Shown piece after piece: positions 1-11,783 of a stretch of DNA of 64,000 nt. Source of the DNA: Thereva unica (taxonomy: Eukaryota > Arthropoda > Insecta > Diptera > Therevidae); the NCBI GenBank assembly GCA_949987705.1, contig OX465282.1, positions 310,001 to 374,000 on the forward strand, given 5' to 3'. The first letter of the stretch is position 1. Each line of letters opens with the position of its first letter. The position numbers and the translations under genes are program-made. A model generated the notes under the pieces. The model was not told the DNA's origin, ran no database searches, and saw only the letters and a list, made by a program, of their open reading frames with translations.

Positions 1-24
1 GAGGAGAACGAGTGTGATTTTTAG

Positions 25-93
25 TCGCCACAGTGTCTGTTCTTGGTGAATCTCCCCAATGCTGTTATGCATTTGATAGGAAATTGGGCCAAG
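25..93 (+). CDS. Possible upstream exon of the RhoGAP-like gene
   Basis: After a T-rich tract ending in AG at 23-24 there are 23 open codons ending in AAG directly before GTAGTA, a good splice donor. The peptide includes LFLVNLPNAVMHLIGNWAK, which would fit just before the SLPIYTQRLL helix of the exon at 6280. The frame is closed by a stop overlapping the acceptor, so it can only be coding as a spliced exon. It ends in phase 0, whereas the exon at 6280 needs one split base, so the two do not join directly. A small exon may lie between them, there may be an indel, or this may not be an exon. Confidence 0.4.
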
Positions 94-329
94 GTAGTAT
101 TTTTAGGTTTTATTAATCCACAGCATAAATTTTGAATGAGAAATGAATTCTATATTGGTGCTAATGTGTCAACGATAACAATAATATTCAATTTTTTTTT
201 GATGCATTACTTTACATTTGATGAATACATTGTTGATTGAAATATTCCTTTCTTATTTGCTCCAAAGTTTGACTTTTTGGTTGTGCAGTGTAATTCACAT
301 ATATTTACAAAGTTTGGACCGAGTACTTA

Positions 330-1828
330 GGGGTCGTCCATAAATAACGTGAGGCGATTTTTGCTATTTTTCGACCCCCCTCCTCCCTTGATGAGATTTC
401 GTGAGATTTGGCTCGACACCCTCCTTCTCCGCCCTAATCTCACGTGAGATTTTTCAGATTTTAAAAAATCTCTATTATTTAAATAAAAATACGTATTTAC
501 GGTCGTAACCGCTAGCGTTAATTATACTTAGATAACTAATAATTCGAGCTCCTACTTGCCCTCCTCTATTCCACTCGCTTTTTCCGCTTATAGTAGACAC
601 AACTACCAAATCGTGAGCGTACTCAACAAGAATTTCATTACGCTAAAATTCGACGAGACCCCTTCCTGTCGTTATATATTCTAATGGTTTCGCGGGTCCG
701 AATCGTCGAGTCATGCGTTTGGCTTTCCGGTGGCAATCGAGAAGTTGCTATGCTACTTTCTAGCGTTCGCATAAATTTTTTTGTGTAGAATTTAGCCATA
801 TTTTAAGGCAGCCTTTCACACACAGGTCGACTGCAGGCCGTGGCCTGAAAGTTTTCGCCACACCTTCCCGGCCGCCAGCTGGATGGTGCCTGCAGTCCAA
901 GAAAATTGAAAAAATCTTTATATGAGTGGACAGTTGTCTTCAGATTGTGCCTGAAGATCTGGGGTGGTAGCACGTAAGTTATTTCAATCGACCACTTCAT
1001 ACAAACAATCTTGAAACACTTGTATGAAGAGGTCGACTGAAACAACTTACGTGCTACCATCCCAGAACTTCTATTCAGTCTCTAGCTACGAATTTACCGC
1101 ACGAATTCCCGCCGTATGAAGTCGGACCTGAAAGCAAGGCGCGAAAACAATTAACACTCTCATTCGCGCTTATTCGCGGGTGTTCACGGCGTGAGTCTGG
1201 AGCCGCCTAAGGCACACACATATTAGCGCAAAGGCGGTGATGGCGTTATTATATTTTTCCACGCCGCTTGTCCATTTTATTAGCAAATAAGGTGGTCTGT
1301 GTATTTTAAAGGTTTTTCCAGTCACCAATCAGTTTGTGCCTTTAAAGTTTTCGTTGAGGCCATGCACTTGTATTAACAACCTGCTATGCTAAACTGTCAT
1401 CTTCGCCTGTGTGTCTGTAGGGAATCATGGAATCATGACGGTACCTGCACGCCACGGCCTGTCAGGCGGGTACCTGAAGTCCTCAACCCAGTCAGACTGA
1501 ATATTGTATTGGAGTGAAGTCCTCAGTACCACCTCAGTCATCCACGGCCTGTTTGGTGGATACCTGAAGTCCTGATCCCTCAATCAAACTACGTATTGTG
1601 TGGCCTTCATCGGGCCGTGACCTGGCCTGCCGGCGGCCTGTAAGTGATTGCGGGTTTTTAGTGGAGAAACATGTTTTACTTAATTTAACCCAGTTTTCTA
1701 GCAATTTTACATTGTTTCTTGAAGAAAAGAAAAATTACGTGATATTTGCCTCGCCCCCGTGAGATTTGGTGAGATTCGGCTCGACCCCCTCCCTTCCTAA
1801 ATGCCTCACGTAATTAATGGACGACCCC
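330..1828. mobile_element. Non-autonomous PIF/Harbinger-like element, copy A
   Basis: The ends are inverted: GGGGTCGTCCATAAATAACG at 330 and its reverse complement, with one or two changes, ending at 1828. The similarity continues into sub-terminal blocks with 'gtgagattt' motifs. The flanks carry a TTA duplication at 327-329 and 1829-1831, which fits the 3-bp TWA duplication known for PIF/Harbinger. No transposase frame is visible. A sub-terminal block of about 90 bp containing 'cacggcctgt' and 'acctgaagtcct' is present twice (near 1453 and 1541) but once in the related copy at 56055-57299. A 104-bp hairpin element is nested at 961-1064. Confidence 0.8.
961..1064. repeat. 104-bp hairpin element nested in copy A
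   Basis: This is a near-perfect palindrome: the arm starting GGGGTGGTAGCACGTAAG at 961 pairs with CTTACGTGCTACCATCCCA ending at 1064, around a loop of about 18 bases. The related element at 56055-57299 has the same flanks ('gcctgaagatct' then 'gaac') without it, so 961-1064 is an insertion. Removing exactly this segment restores the empty site with no target duplication beyond at most one T. Confidence 0.8.
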
Positions 1829-1831
1829 TTA

Positions 1832-3818
1832 ACCATGTTTCCTAATTACCTGATAACATTGATTTACAAATGACGGTGATAAAACCAATTTTAAATTTGC
1901 AGCAATTATATCTCGCACATCGGGCAATTGTCTGATAGAACAAGGGTTCTCAATTAAAAGTATCTTTCTCTATTTAAAAGAAAAACAAATACGCAACAAA
2001 TAAAAACAAAAATTTACACCGACAGGAAGTCGAGTCATAAAACCGATAAAAAGCATGCACAAAGCGTAGCATATTTAAAAAGCCACAATCAATTTCGAAT
2101 TCTCCACGTGAATGCTTTTAAAGTATACAAAACTATTGAAGCACTCACTCCAAATATCTCCAATTCAGCATCATTTACTGATTATTTTTAAGAATGGCTG
2201 AGAAATCAGTACGTAGCTTGTTTAGCATGAGGAAGAATATTTTCAAGTTATCTTTTAAAATACTGAAGATATTAATACCAAGAATTTTTTACCGGTGCAT
2301 GAGATTCAATTTAAATTTAATATTTATAGTTATATTTAAAAAAAGCAGAAGTGTTTCTTTTACTCATAGAAAAGAATCTTTTTCAGAGTTATTCAATAAA
2401 TTTGCATGTTTACATATATGTATATTTTATATAGTCTGTGTATAATTTACAATTACATAGCACTCATTATCTCTTATATTTTAAATAGTGCCTGTTTGGC
2501 TCGCCAAGCAAGAACGAACCAAAAGCACTACAAATTAAACGAGTTTGATAATAGTATGCTCCCGTTCCACCAATTAACTTCAATAAACACAGCAATTACA
2601 TTACCCTTAAACTCTCGAAAATCGAGAAAATCTTCCAAGTTAAACTATTACAGCATAAAAGTCTGTGGTACGTTTACAAATGTCTAGATTATTCTTATTC
2701 TCAACTTATTTTGTAGCAAATGCAATCTTTTTTCTTTCTATTAATAAAGTACAATATAAATGTCCCTCATAAACCTTTGTATATTAAACGACATTTAATC
2801 TATGCACGTTTACAATTTATATTAACCGAACAATTCAATCTCCAATTAAAGAAGAGGAATTTCACTCTTTGATAGAATTCTGCGCACGTAAATACAACCG
2901 CGTTTGTATCACGTTGTCCACTTTATTCTTCGTTAAACAAAAAAAATAGGTTACATTGTGTGGAAGTCACTAAAATTTCGATATATCCAAATAGCTAACA
3001 AAGAATGAATCATTTTGGAGTTGTACTTAGCTGTAGTTGCATATTTATAGTGTCAAGAAAGAGTTTTCGGTTATATAATGACGGCATAAGTATACCTGCA
3101 CAAAAAGGTAGTCAAGTTAATGCAGAATATCAATTAAAAGTTTTGCTATAAGATCCTAATCCCAGTACGCAGGAATATGGAGTCAGAATGCGGAGTGATG
3201 TGCATTCTGATGATGGGTTCTTGGATATGACGTCTCCTACCGCACACTACTAATTTGCTATCATGACGTTTAAATGCTGACGCTGTTAACTCCGAATGGA
3301 TGCTGGGCAACCTCTCTCTCTGGGTCTTTGCAGATATTGGGGTGGGTTTGACAACATTACCCTTACGCGATCAGCGGAGTAACAGAAAAAAGAGCTTGCA
3401 ACCACTCAAGCTGGTGATTGGATATGCGTACATGCGTTGCATTCGTTGACAGATAATATAGAAGTGTGCGTATTCAAATGCGAGCTGACGGAATATTCCG
3501 TGAATGGAAGGCATGCCACGCAAAGGTCGGGCTACTTTCAACTTTTTCTGCATTGCCGCATTCGAGATAGCACACACAAGCATAAGCACACAAACACATG
3601 AACACGTTGCTTAGATTTTCGGGCTATGTGTGAAAGCCGGCACGGAACGCAGCCATGTAATTATGTGTCAGAGGAAATTCGCCGGATATCATGGAGCCTC
3701 TGAATGCACTGCATGTACGCTTGTATATGTCACCAGCTTCACTGCGAGATAGGTTACGTCGCTTCTCAGCAGCAGATTGATAACTGCTAAATGAATGACA
3801 AATTGTTTACTATAATGA
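1832..3818. other. A/T-rich intron or intergenic sequence, no gene seen
   Basis: The short open frames at 2194-2445 and 2406-2687 have A/T-rich composition and no recognisable domain. The 3150-3780 stretch is less A/T-rich and may be old repeat DNA, but I recognise nothing in it. Confidence 0.5.
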
Positions 3819-4450
3819 TTGCTAAAAGCTGTCCTCAAAGAGACGACCTATAACCTATCAATCGTAATTGACGAGCTTCTTTCCGGCCTGAATAACCGAT
3901 CTTTCAAAGTACAAGCCTATGCAGATGATAATGTCATAACGATCAGCCGCGGCCATGATGGCAGCAACTCAGATTCATGTGAACCTCTCGATCATATGTG
4001 CATAGCTGGTGTCAGAGCAAGAACTTGGGTATTGTCATTGTAGGTACCATTTACTAATAGAAGGATGCTAATTTAAAAGCTCCGTCTCTAGATGGTAATA
4101 ATATGGTTCTGAAAGGGGCTAAATGTCTATAGGTATAATTCTGGACCAAAAGCTCTCATAGAAACCCCAGATTGAGAGCGTAACCACAAGCCAATAACAT
4201 CTCTCCATATATATCATCAATTTGTAGGCAAAATCGGGGCCGCAAACCGAGGTTAATGTTTTGTCTATACACGAAGGTCTGAAAGCTCATGGTCCCATAT
4301 CCATCCACTGCATGGTGGGTGAAGGCCAAAGAAAAGGGTGCTGTGCTGGCCTGACTTGGTATCACGGGAGCTAAAACCACTTGTCCGACTGCGGCCATAA
4401 AGGTTCTACTGAATCTTTCTCCGTTCCCCCCGTTATTAGTAAAGAAGAAG
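3819..4450 (+). pseudogene. Non-LTR reverse transcriptase fragment
   Basis: The frame contains YADD, the catalytic motif of reverse transcriptase, at 3918-3929 within QAYADDNVITISRG. In another frame GIILDQKLS follows at 4132-4158; this is the usual segment a little downstream of YADD in I/LOA-group elements. Stops and frame changes show that it is dead. A segment near 4190-4390 is also found, inverted, near 29520-29640, so the family has at least two pieces here. Confidence 0.65.
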
Positions 4451-4460
4451 GGCGGTGCGT

Positions 4461-5540
4461 CTACGGAGGCTTCTTCTTTGATCCGTTAGCTGGCGGTCCG
4501 AGTAGGATGTCCCCGCTGATAATCGTTGATTCTTTAGGCCGACCTCGATATTCTTTAGCCAGGTTTTCTACGGTGCTCATCGCTGAATTCCGTCCAGTCT
4601 GCGAGACGGTCTCACCAGAGAAGTTTACGTGGCAAGCGGTTATCATCCATTCGGCAAACATGTCCAAACCACCGCAGTCGACGCCTTTGTATTTCCTCTT
4701 CGATCAGTGTCTGCTGATCGCATCTTTGTCTTACTGTCTCGTTTCGAAGGCGATCGCGGAGTGAAACACTGAGAATCTGCCTCAAACATCGCATTTGGAA
4801 GACCTCGAGCTTCTTAACGTCCGGTTTGAGCAATGTCCACGGTTCCGAATAAAGAAGAATCGGAAGGATCGACGTTCGTAAAGATTTTCATTTTGACGGC
4901 AATATATGTTCGTTCCCATATCTACCACTTGAGCGAGGCGAATATTGCTGTTGTCTGGTCGAGGCGACTGTGAACGTCGGCCGTCGATGCCACTTTCGTT
5001 TCCTCAACCAATAATCTTGAACATCGGAACATCTTCGATTTTGGTACCATCGAGGCGAACACTGGCCCTCGAACCGACGGTTGTGAGCACTCTTGTCTTT
5101 TCCGCGATGCGGGAAATGTCCTATAAGATGTTCGTTGCTTCGGCATCGACGTCGCTATCGTTGGCGAACATCAAGTCAGTTACGAAGTTGTTGTCGTATC
5201 GAACTCCGAGTCACCCATCGAATGCTTCACGCATAATCGCGTCGATCACAACGTTGAAGAGAAGTGGCGAAGTGATGTCTCCCTGTCGTATACCCGTTTG
5301 AATCGGGAACTCCTCGGATAAGTCGCTTCGAATACGAACGCTGCCGGTTGAGCCATCGTACGACGCTTGGAGAAGTTGGATGGTTTTCAATAGCACGTGT
5401 TCGGTTTAGAAGGCTCTCCACAAGCTGTTTCAATCGATACAATCGAAAGCGGATTTGAAATCGATGAAAACGACGACAGTTCGTTTGCCGCAACGAATTC
5501 CTTCTTCCATTAGCTGACGGAGAGCGAATAATTGACACAA
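4461..5540 (-). pseudogene. RTE-like non-LTR retrotransposon relic
   Basis: Read on the minus strand, the order is an RT palm piece (GIRQGDITSPLLFNVVIDA near 5290-5230), then a 3' connection piece ending RRLRWFGHVCRMDDNRLPR (about 4700-4640). The last motif is typical of the C-terminal part of RTE/BovB-like polyproteins. Several frameshifts and stops separate the pieces, so no protein is made. Confidence 0.7.
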
Positions 5541-5559
5541 TAGACCAAATAAATTTGGT

Positions 5560-6130
5560 CGCTAAGACGCCTCCTTCAAAATGAATAAAACGTCAAAACG
5601 CTGAATCTGAGTGAAAGCGTCCAGTACAGATCGTCATATTCTACCAACGATGTCTATGTCGTCTGCATAAGCCAGTAATTGGGTGGACTTGTGGACCGAA
5701 TATATGGTTATGCAGGCCAGATCGTGTCCTTGTCGGAGTTCATTATAGATGCTGATTGGTCTGGACAGTGTTCCGGATATCTTTACTTGGCTTGTCACGT
5801 TGGTCATAGTCATCCTAAATCGTCTCTCATGGCTTTGTAGAGTTCTACTCCGCGTATCCTAGCAAAGACGACAGGTCTTAAAGTATTTGAAGATTTTCCC
5901 ATCGCCTGCCTCCAGCTGAAAATCTGATCAGTTGTTGATTTGCCTGGGCTGAAGGTACTATTGGACTATAATGCTTCTACCGCATGGGCCATGTTTTGAA
6001 TTATAGAGAAGAATATCTTATACGGAGTACTCAAGAACCTAATACTGCGATAATTTGTGGTCGTTGTGAGATCTCCTTTTTTGTGTATCAGGCGCAGCAT
6101 AGCTAGGACATACTCGCTGTCAGGCTAGGA
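5560..6130 (-). pseudogene. Second RTE-like reverse transcriptase fragment
   Basis: The minus-strand frame reads LRQGHDLACIT and then AYADDIDIVGR, the palm motifs of an RTE-like RT, between about 5745 and 5640. It lies upstream of, and out of order with, the RQGD motif of the relic at 4461-5540, so it is a separate copy. A close relative lies at 38420-38580. Confidence 0.65.
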
Positions 6131-6279
6131 CATACTCGTTCAAATGAGTCGATAAGGCTAGTCTTACCATTGAAAAAAATTACATATAAAAAGTTACTGC
6201 CTTTGCACTGTTTTTTAGTCTAAATTAACTTATGGACCAATTAAACTTATTTACTAAAACGCTATTGGTTATTTTTCAG

Positions 6280-6481
6280 ACTTATTACATCACTGCCAAT
6301 ATATACACAACGTCTGTTGGTGCTACTTTTTGGAACATTCCGTGTCATAGCAAGTAATGCGGATCGAGCAGGCACTGGCATGAGTAGTGAAGCGTTAGGA
6401 GTGTCAGTAGCTCCCAGTTTCTTTCAATCATGTGTCAGCGATGGAAAAACAGCACGAATGGAGGATGTACTAAGATTTAAG
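6280..6481 (+). CDS. RhoGAP-like protein, internal exon with the C-terminal half of the GAP domain
   Basis: RhoGAP domains stimulate GTP hydrolysis by Rho-family GTPases. The acceptor is TTTTTCAG ending at 6279 and the donor is AAG|GTTTGT at 6482. One base completes a split codon and 67 codons follow, ending in phase 0. The peptide contains SLPIYTQRLLVLLFGTFRVI, then EALGVSVAPSFF, which occupies the place of the 'NLAxxFxPxLL' segment of RhoGAP domains, and then MEDVLRFK, which leads into the last helix encoded at 20255. The arginine-finger half is not visible in the window. I could not match it to a named fly RhoGAP with certainty; SYD-1/RhoGAP100F is one possibility to test. The following intron is 13.8 kb and full of repeats. 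Confidence 0.8.
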
Positions 6482-7059
6482 GTTTGTACCATAAAGAAAA
6501 ACAAAAAAACATACATTCTCTCCTCTCCCCAAAGAGGAATAATTTTTCATCTAACAACCCAACATTATTTATTTTTAAGTTCGTCTTTTTACAGATATAG
6601 TTATTTTTACTCTTCTCCTTAACCTTTAATACTATTTATTATTTCTTTAATGAATTAAAAAGCATTCAACTTGTGTGCTTTGATTTTAGATCTCTTCTTT
6701 GTTTCTAATTTTATTTCAATCTCGATCAATAGCCGAAACTCCGCGGATTTTACGCGTGCTATAAATTTAGACCAATAGATGGTGAAATTTACACATTGAC
6801 TGTTTTCTTTCTTGTGTTTCTCATTCGGGTTTTTATGGCGAGGGGGGAGTTCTGGGCGAAAATTAAAGATGAAATTCAGATTATGTTTTTTCCCACTAAC
6901 CACTTACACTTTTTTTAATTTCTCTTCTTGTGGGAGATTTTGCATTCAATTTGGATTGATTGATATTTTTTTAATTCATAGAGAGTTTTAGGATTTAAGT
7001 GTAATATCGGATAATTTTAGGAAAAAGTGAATTCTTAGGGGGAAAATATCGTTCTGACG

Positions 7060-8311
7060 TTGATCTCAGTTCTTGTTCTCTTCGTGAGTCCGTGGACAAT
7101 TCTACAAACACCTACTTCTTCTTTTTCTTTAAGCTCCTTTAATCCCTCATGGGACATAGGGCGGAAACAGTTGCCCTCCAGCGGACTCTGTTTTGCGCGA
7201 CAGCTTTCAGCTCCGACCAGGATCTCCCAGTTGTTGCGGCTTCTGCTAGTAGGGTTTGTTCGGATTCCAGGCAAGGGTCTGTTTGGCTAGATTTTCGTCT
7301 TCGCGTCGCAAGGTGTGGCCAACTCAATTCCATTTCCTTCGCCTGATTTGGCCGTCTATTCTTTCTTGGCCGGAACGGCGCCATAGTTCTTCGTTTGAAA
7401 TTCTATCTTGCCAGCGGATTTTTAGGATACGACGAAGGCATCTGTTGATGAAGACTTGTAGGCACCCTGTGGTGACTTTCCATGTTTCGCAACCGTACAA
7501 AAGAACTGCCTTAACGTTGGAGTTGAACAGCCGCAATTTGGTGTTAGTGGAGATCACCGTTGATCTCCATATGCGGGACAGGCATGCATATGCGCCTCGT
7601 GCTTTATTTATTCTGGAACTTACGTCTTCTTCTGCCCCACCATTTTCGGTAATACTGCTACCGAGGTAGCAGAATTTATCTACCAGTTCCACGTCACGGT
7701 TATTCAGCGCTGTCCGTTCAATGGTGTTTGCATTAATCCGCATTTCTTTTGTTTTAGTCGAATTTAGCCTTAAGCCTGCTGGAATACTTTCTGTTGCCAA
7801 ATTGCTTAACCTGTTTTTGAGGTCCTAGTGTCTGTGGGCCAGCAAACAGATATCATCGGCGTTTCGAGATCCTTAAGGCGGTCTAGCCCCATTGTATGCC
7901 GCTTGTTCTACTATCTAGAACGCCGACAAGGATGTCATTTATTACTATAAGAAATAGTAAAGGCGAAAGTAGACATCCTTGTCGTACTCATGAGCTCACC
8001 TGAAAGCTGTCGGATAATTTTCCATTATGTAGAAATTTGCATTTGGCATTGTTATATAGGGCCTTTATCAATTTTATTATTTTATCAGGCAGTCCACGTC
8101 GCCGTAGTGTCTGCCAAATGAAGTTCCTATTAACCGAGTCGAACGCTTTCTCATAGTCTACGAAAGCAAGGTAAACGGGGGATCGGAATTCAGTAGTCAG
8201 TAGTTGGTCCACACGACAAGGACTTTTTTTCCTTCGGATTTTTTGTGACGCGGCTTCTGTACAGACTGTGAAGTTTGAATGAAACGACTCACGGAATGTC
8301 TCTGTAAACAT
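7060..8311 (-). pseudogene. RTE-like retrotransposon relic, RT to C-terminus
   Basis: On the minus strand 8311-7988 encodes an RT finger/palm piece with AFVDYEKAFDSVNR and LIKALYNNA. Then 7800-7324 encodes the connection region (CYLGSSITENGG, NVKAVLLYGCETWK, INRCLRRILKIRWQD). The C-terminal tail at 7384-7139 carries SWSELKAVAQNRVRWRATV and ends ALCPMRD. The pieces are in the right order but in different frames. The last ~300 bp recurs at 53270-53570 and, inverted, at 59110-59250, with a short scrap near 26470. Confidence 0.85.
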
Positions 8312-9431
8312 TTTTCAGTGTCTTAGCAGCGATTTCCCTTGTTTCACAGATAAAATTCTACAGCAGATGTTTCTGCGAGCAAGTCTCTATCTGTACACCC
8401 ACCATAAGTGAGTTCGTAAGCGGTTGTGTTTTTATTTTCATATTTAGAGCTTTGAGACAAGATCTAATAAAACCTCAAGTAACTTTAGTATTTACGAAAT
8501 TAATTTTCCGTTGTTTAATTCCAAATAAATCGATTTTTTCCCTTAAAGAACTATATCAGCTTTCACAAGGAAATATACATGTTTGTCTATTATTAACACG
8601 CTCAGAAAACGCTGGTTGCTTATTAAGAAGAAATTTCGCAGACAATTTTGCAATAATTTCAGCTCTTCCAGCCACATACTGTTTTGATATGTCGTATATT
8701 TCTTGTAAACAAATTTTTTCATCATAAATTATTGCATTACACTACGATGAGGCCGGTTGCACGTAATCACGGGCAAATTGCAATGAAACATTTTGCGCGA
8801 TTTCGTTAAATGTGTTTTCAGATGTAATTAAGGGTTTGTTGTTGTACGAAGAAATGTAAGATATTAAATAGGGTGCATCGAAACCGGTTGAAAATGAGAG
8901 TATGCCCCCCCTCAGACTACACAAATTCGTAAGCGTAAACATTAAGTGAAATACTAAAAAACTGTTAGTAGTGTTAGCTTTCTCAAGGTACGTGGATTTT
9001 TGTTGTTGTTATTATTAATTTTCTGGGGATATATGGTTGTAGGTGCGCGCGCAACTCAATTATTTGATTATTTGTTACCATAAAAGTTGCAATCTTCCAC
9101 GGGTTTTATGTGTGGCAATTCAGTTTTGTTTGTTTGAAATTGATATCGTGAATGTTATACAAGTAAATGCATGGCTGCAGAGAGATTTTTATTTATCGCG
9201 CGTTTCGTGTTTATCGAGGGTAAACGCTTTTAATTTATTTATAACCGGAATAATAGTTAAAATGCTTTTTAAGCTATATTATTGAAACTTTTATATACAC
9301 TATTGTTAAGGTTATTCGTATAATGCCATCAATGCAACTTTTATTAGTTAGGTATGTATATTGATTGCTAACTAACTAATAATAGTTGCATTATATATTG
9401 AAAATTTAAGGCTATTATATAAAAGAATACA
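8312..9431. other. A/T-rich intron sequence, no gene seen
   Basis: The open frames at 8452-8727 (plus) and 8742-8942 (minus) show no recognisable domain and no supporting splice context. I see no clear repeat ends. Confidence 0.45.
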
Positions 9432-9593
9432 GTAGGAAATAGGAAATCCAATCCCGCATCAAAATCTCAATCCCGCGGGATCGAGGTCAACAATCCCGCG
9501 AATCCGCGGGATTTGCAGGACTACAAAAAAATTCATAGATTTTCTTCTTGAAGTATATTATATGAAATAAGAGCGTAATAAACTGCAGTCAAA

Positions 9594-9761
9594 CAGAGTA
9601 TTCAGGCCAATTCTGAACTACGCTGGAATTTTCTTACATAGTAGCATAAATTTAAATTTCGAAATTGCTCTCGGTTTCATCAGAGTTTATGCTACCACCG
9701 ATGTTAGAAAATTCCAGCGGCATCAATTCCAGCGTAGTTTAGAAATGGCCAGAATACTTTG
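9594..9761. repeat. 168-bp palindromic miniature element
   Basis: CAGAGTATTCAGGCC at the left pairs with GGCCAGAATACTTTG at the right. The arms continue through 'aactacgctggaatt', and the inner arm repeats the 'aattccagcg' motif. No clear target duplication was found. Confidence 0.65.
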
Positions 9762-9837
9762 TTTTAACTGACTCAGTTGTTCTTTTGAAATACAACACAA
9801 TTAGCAGCAAGGGTAATCCCCTTACGTTCACTACTGT

Positions 9838-10284
9838 GTTTCCATGTAGAGTTTACCCTGGGTTTTCTCAAAGTAGGCGTTCATGGAAACGCAGGTTTCG
9901 TTAACCAGCCCGGTTCTGCCGAGTTTTGCATATGTGTGTGATTGAGTTACCTTTACTGCACACATACCAACGGCGACGCAATGCAATATTATTTACCTGT
10001 CACTTTCGCCCAGAGCCGTCATGGAAACAGTATCGAGTTAGTTAACTTGAGGGGAAAAAGGTTTCTCTTTACTCTACGAAAACTCTCAGTTCGTGGAAAC
10101 ACGTAGGGAATCCCCTATCGTAGGCATAGAGTAAATTTGCATTTACACTTACATTTAACCAAACCATAACCTAAACCCGGCTTAATCCAACGTGTTTCGT
10201 GGAATTTTCTTGGAAATTTTACTTAACCTCCGTTTCCATGGGCTCTTACTCTGTGCTAACCCAGGGTAAACTCAGCATGGAAAC
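9838..10284. repeat. 447-bp terminal-inverted-repeat element
   Basis: GTTTCCATG followed by GAGTTTACCCTGGGTT at the left is mirrored by AACCCAGGGTAAACTC and CATGGAAAC at the right. Interior blocks also repeat 'gtttccatg' and 'ggaaac' motifs. A decayed single end of the same family lies near 47985-48015. Confidence 0.65.
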
Positions 10285-10404
10285 TCATAGTTGATCACGT
10301 TCGAATACGCACACATAAATATATTTAAATGAGTTTGTGTTATTACTGTATTTCTTAGTAGGCAGTTATGTTCAACTAACGAATTTAAATTTTGTTGAGT
10401 GTAA

Positions 10405-10759
10405 GGCCCTCCGCACACGAGTCGACTGATTTGCAATCCCAATTTCACATTGGTTTCACAATAATCAAGAGCACAACCAGTTAGCAATTAAAATGAAATC
10501 TTTAGCCGCACCCGAGCTCAACTGATTTTGGATCAATCGGTGTTAGTTTTTAGTCACGAGGTTTTGACCAAATGTAAAGTATTTCAGATGAAGTGCAACC
10601 GGGTAACTGAAATCGTTTTCAATCGGCAAGAACATTCGCACACGAACAATTCAAACTAGTTTCAAATGAGTTTCGTTTCCGTCAACCCATGTATAGATTC
10701 TGAATTCTATACACGGGAAATATCACGAAACAGCTGCAAATCAGTCGTCTCGGAGGGCC
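10405..10759. repeat. 355-bp PIF/Harbinger-like MITE
   Basis: The left end GGCCCTCCGCACACGAGTCG continuing into 'actgatttgca' is mirrored by 'tgcaaatcagtcgtctcggagggcc' at the right. TAA flanks both sides (10402-10404 and 10760-10762), fitting a TWA duplication. There is no coding capacity. Confidence 0.75.
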
Positions 10760-10887
10760 TAAATCTATTTTTATTAATACTTTGCAATATTGTCTATTGT
10801 TTCGGTTTTTAGAACAAGTGATTCTACTGCCCAAATCCCATATTTGCGGGATCCCGCCCTCGCGGGATTGGATTCCCTAGTTTGAAA

Positions 10888-11783
10888 GTATCACAATACT
10901 ATTAACGATCGATTTGATAATCTCACGGACTCTTTTCAGATCTATTTCAGCGAAATCTTTTGTTTAACTTTAGCATGAGCTTCGTTTATTAAGTATAGAA
11001 TACGGCTTGGCGATTATTATAGTCATTTACCTTAAAAATGGCTCTGTCGTCGTCAAGAATGTACTTACACCTCAAAAATTTTACTTCAAATGACTTGGAG
11101 TAAATGTTTCTTAAGATTTTTGCAACACAAGAGATATTTGACTATTACATTTCAAAATGTTTGAAGTAATCTTTTCATAAAAACTATGTCTCAAATTATT
11201 GCTGTGCTATTATTGCAACAATCAATGCTTTAACTATCTATGTGACTATAATCACTAAATCGCCATTCTTTCTTCGTTATTTACTTTTACCTCTGTTTTT
11301 TTTTTCGTAATTTAATTTATCCATTCATAGGTGTGAAAGCATTGAAATATATTTACGGCACAATTTTATCGTTTCCAAAGCTTTTGCTGACTCTTTCAAG
11401 ATTAAGTTGATAATGCTTAGCTATAGAGTATGGAACTTCCAATGTCAGGTTACGCGCCTCTTTAGCAAATGCAGATATATTTTTACAATAAAAAATGTAA
11501 ATATATATAAAAAGTGAAATAGGAAAGCTATAGTCCACTGATTTTCAAGTCATCCAGCCATGCGTAAAAGTTTACGTTAGCTAATAATTTTCTTTCAATT
11601 ATGAACACGATTCATGTTTTGTATATCATTCAATTTATTATGTGAGTATGGGGGCAAGTTAGGCCCATTGTGTACCTCTGATGGAAAAGGTCGTCGACCC
11701 CCCGGATGAAGGCAGAAAGATCTTTAGTTGAAGAAAAATGCTCCTGATCGGGGCTCAAAAGCTTTCTGATAAACTTTGTTCCT
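10888..11783. other. A/T-rich intron sequence, no gene seen
   Basis: I see no repeat ends or domain-bearing frames here. The short minus frame at 11353-11538 is featureless. Confidence 0.4.

Larger units (their letters stand above)
9440..10879. mobile_element. hAT-like non-autonomous element with nested insertions
   Basis: The ends are inverted: TAGGAAATCCAATCCCGC at 9440 and its complement (TAGGGAATCCAATCCCGC on the other strand) ending at 10879. Both ends continue into further 'atcccgcggg' motifs. The 8 bases before the element, GTAGGAAA (9432-9439), and after it, GTTTGAAA (10880-10887), agree at 6 of 8 positions with T and A at the places favoured by hAT elements. I read them as a decayed 8-bp target duplication. 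No transposase is seen. Three miniature elements lie inside. Confidence 0.7.

Noticed and set aside
2194..2687. Two overlapping plus-strand frames as host exons
   Set aside because: A/T-rich composition, no domain and no phase-compatible splice borders with the RhoGAP-like exons.
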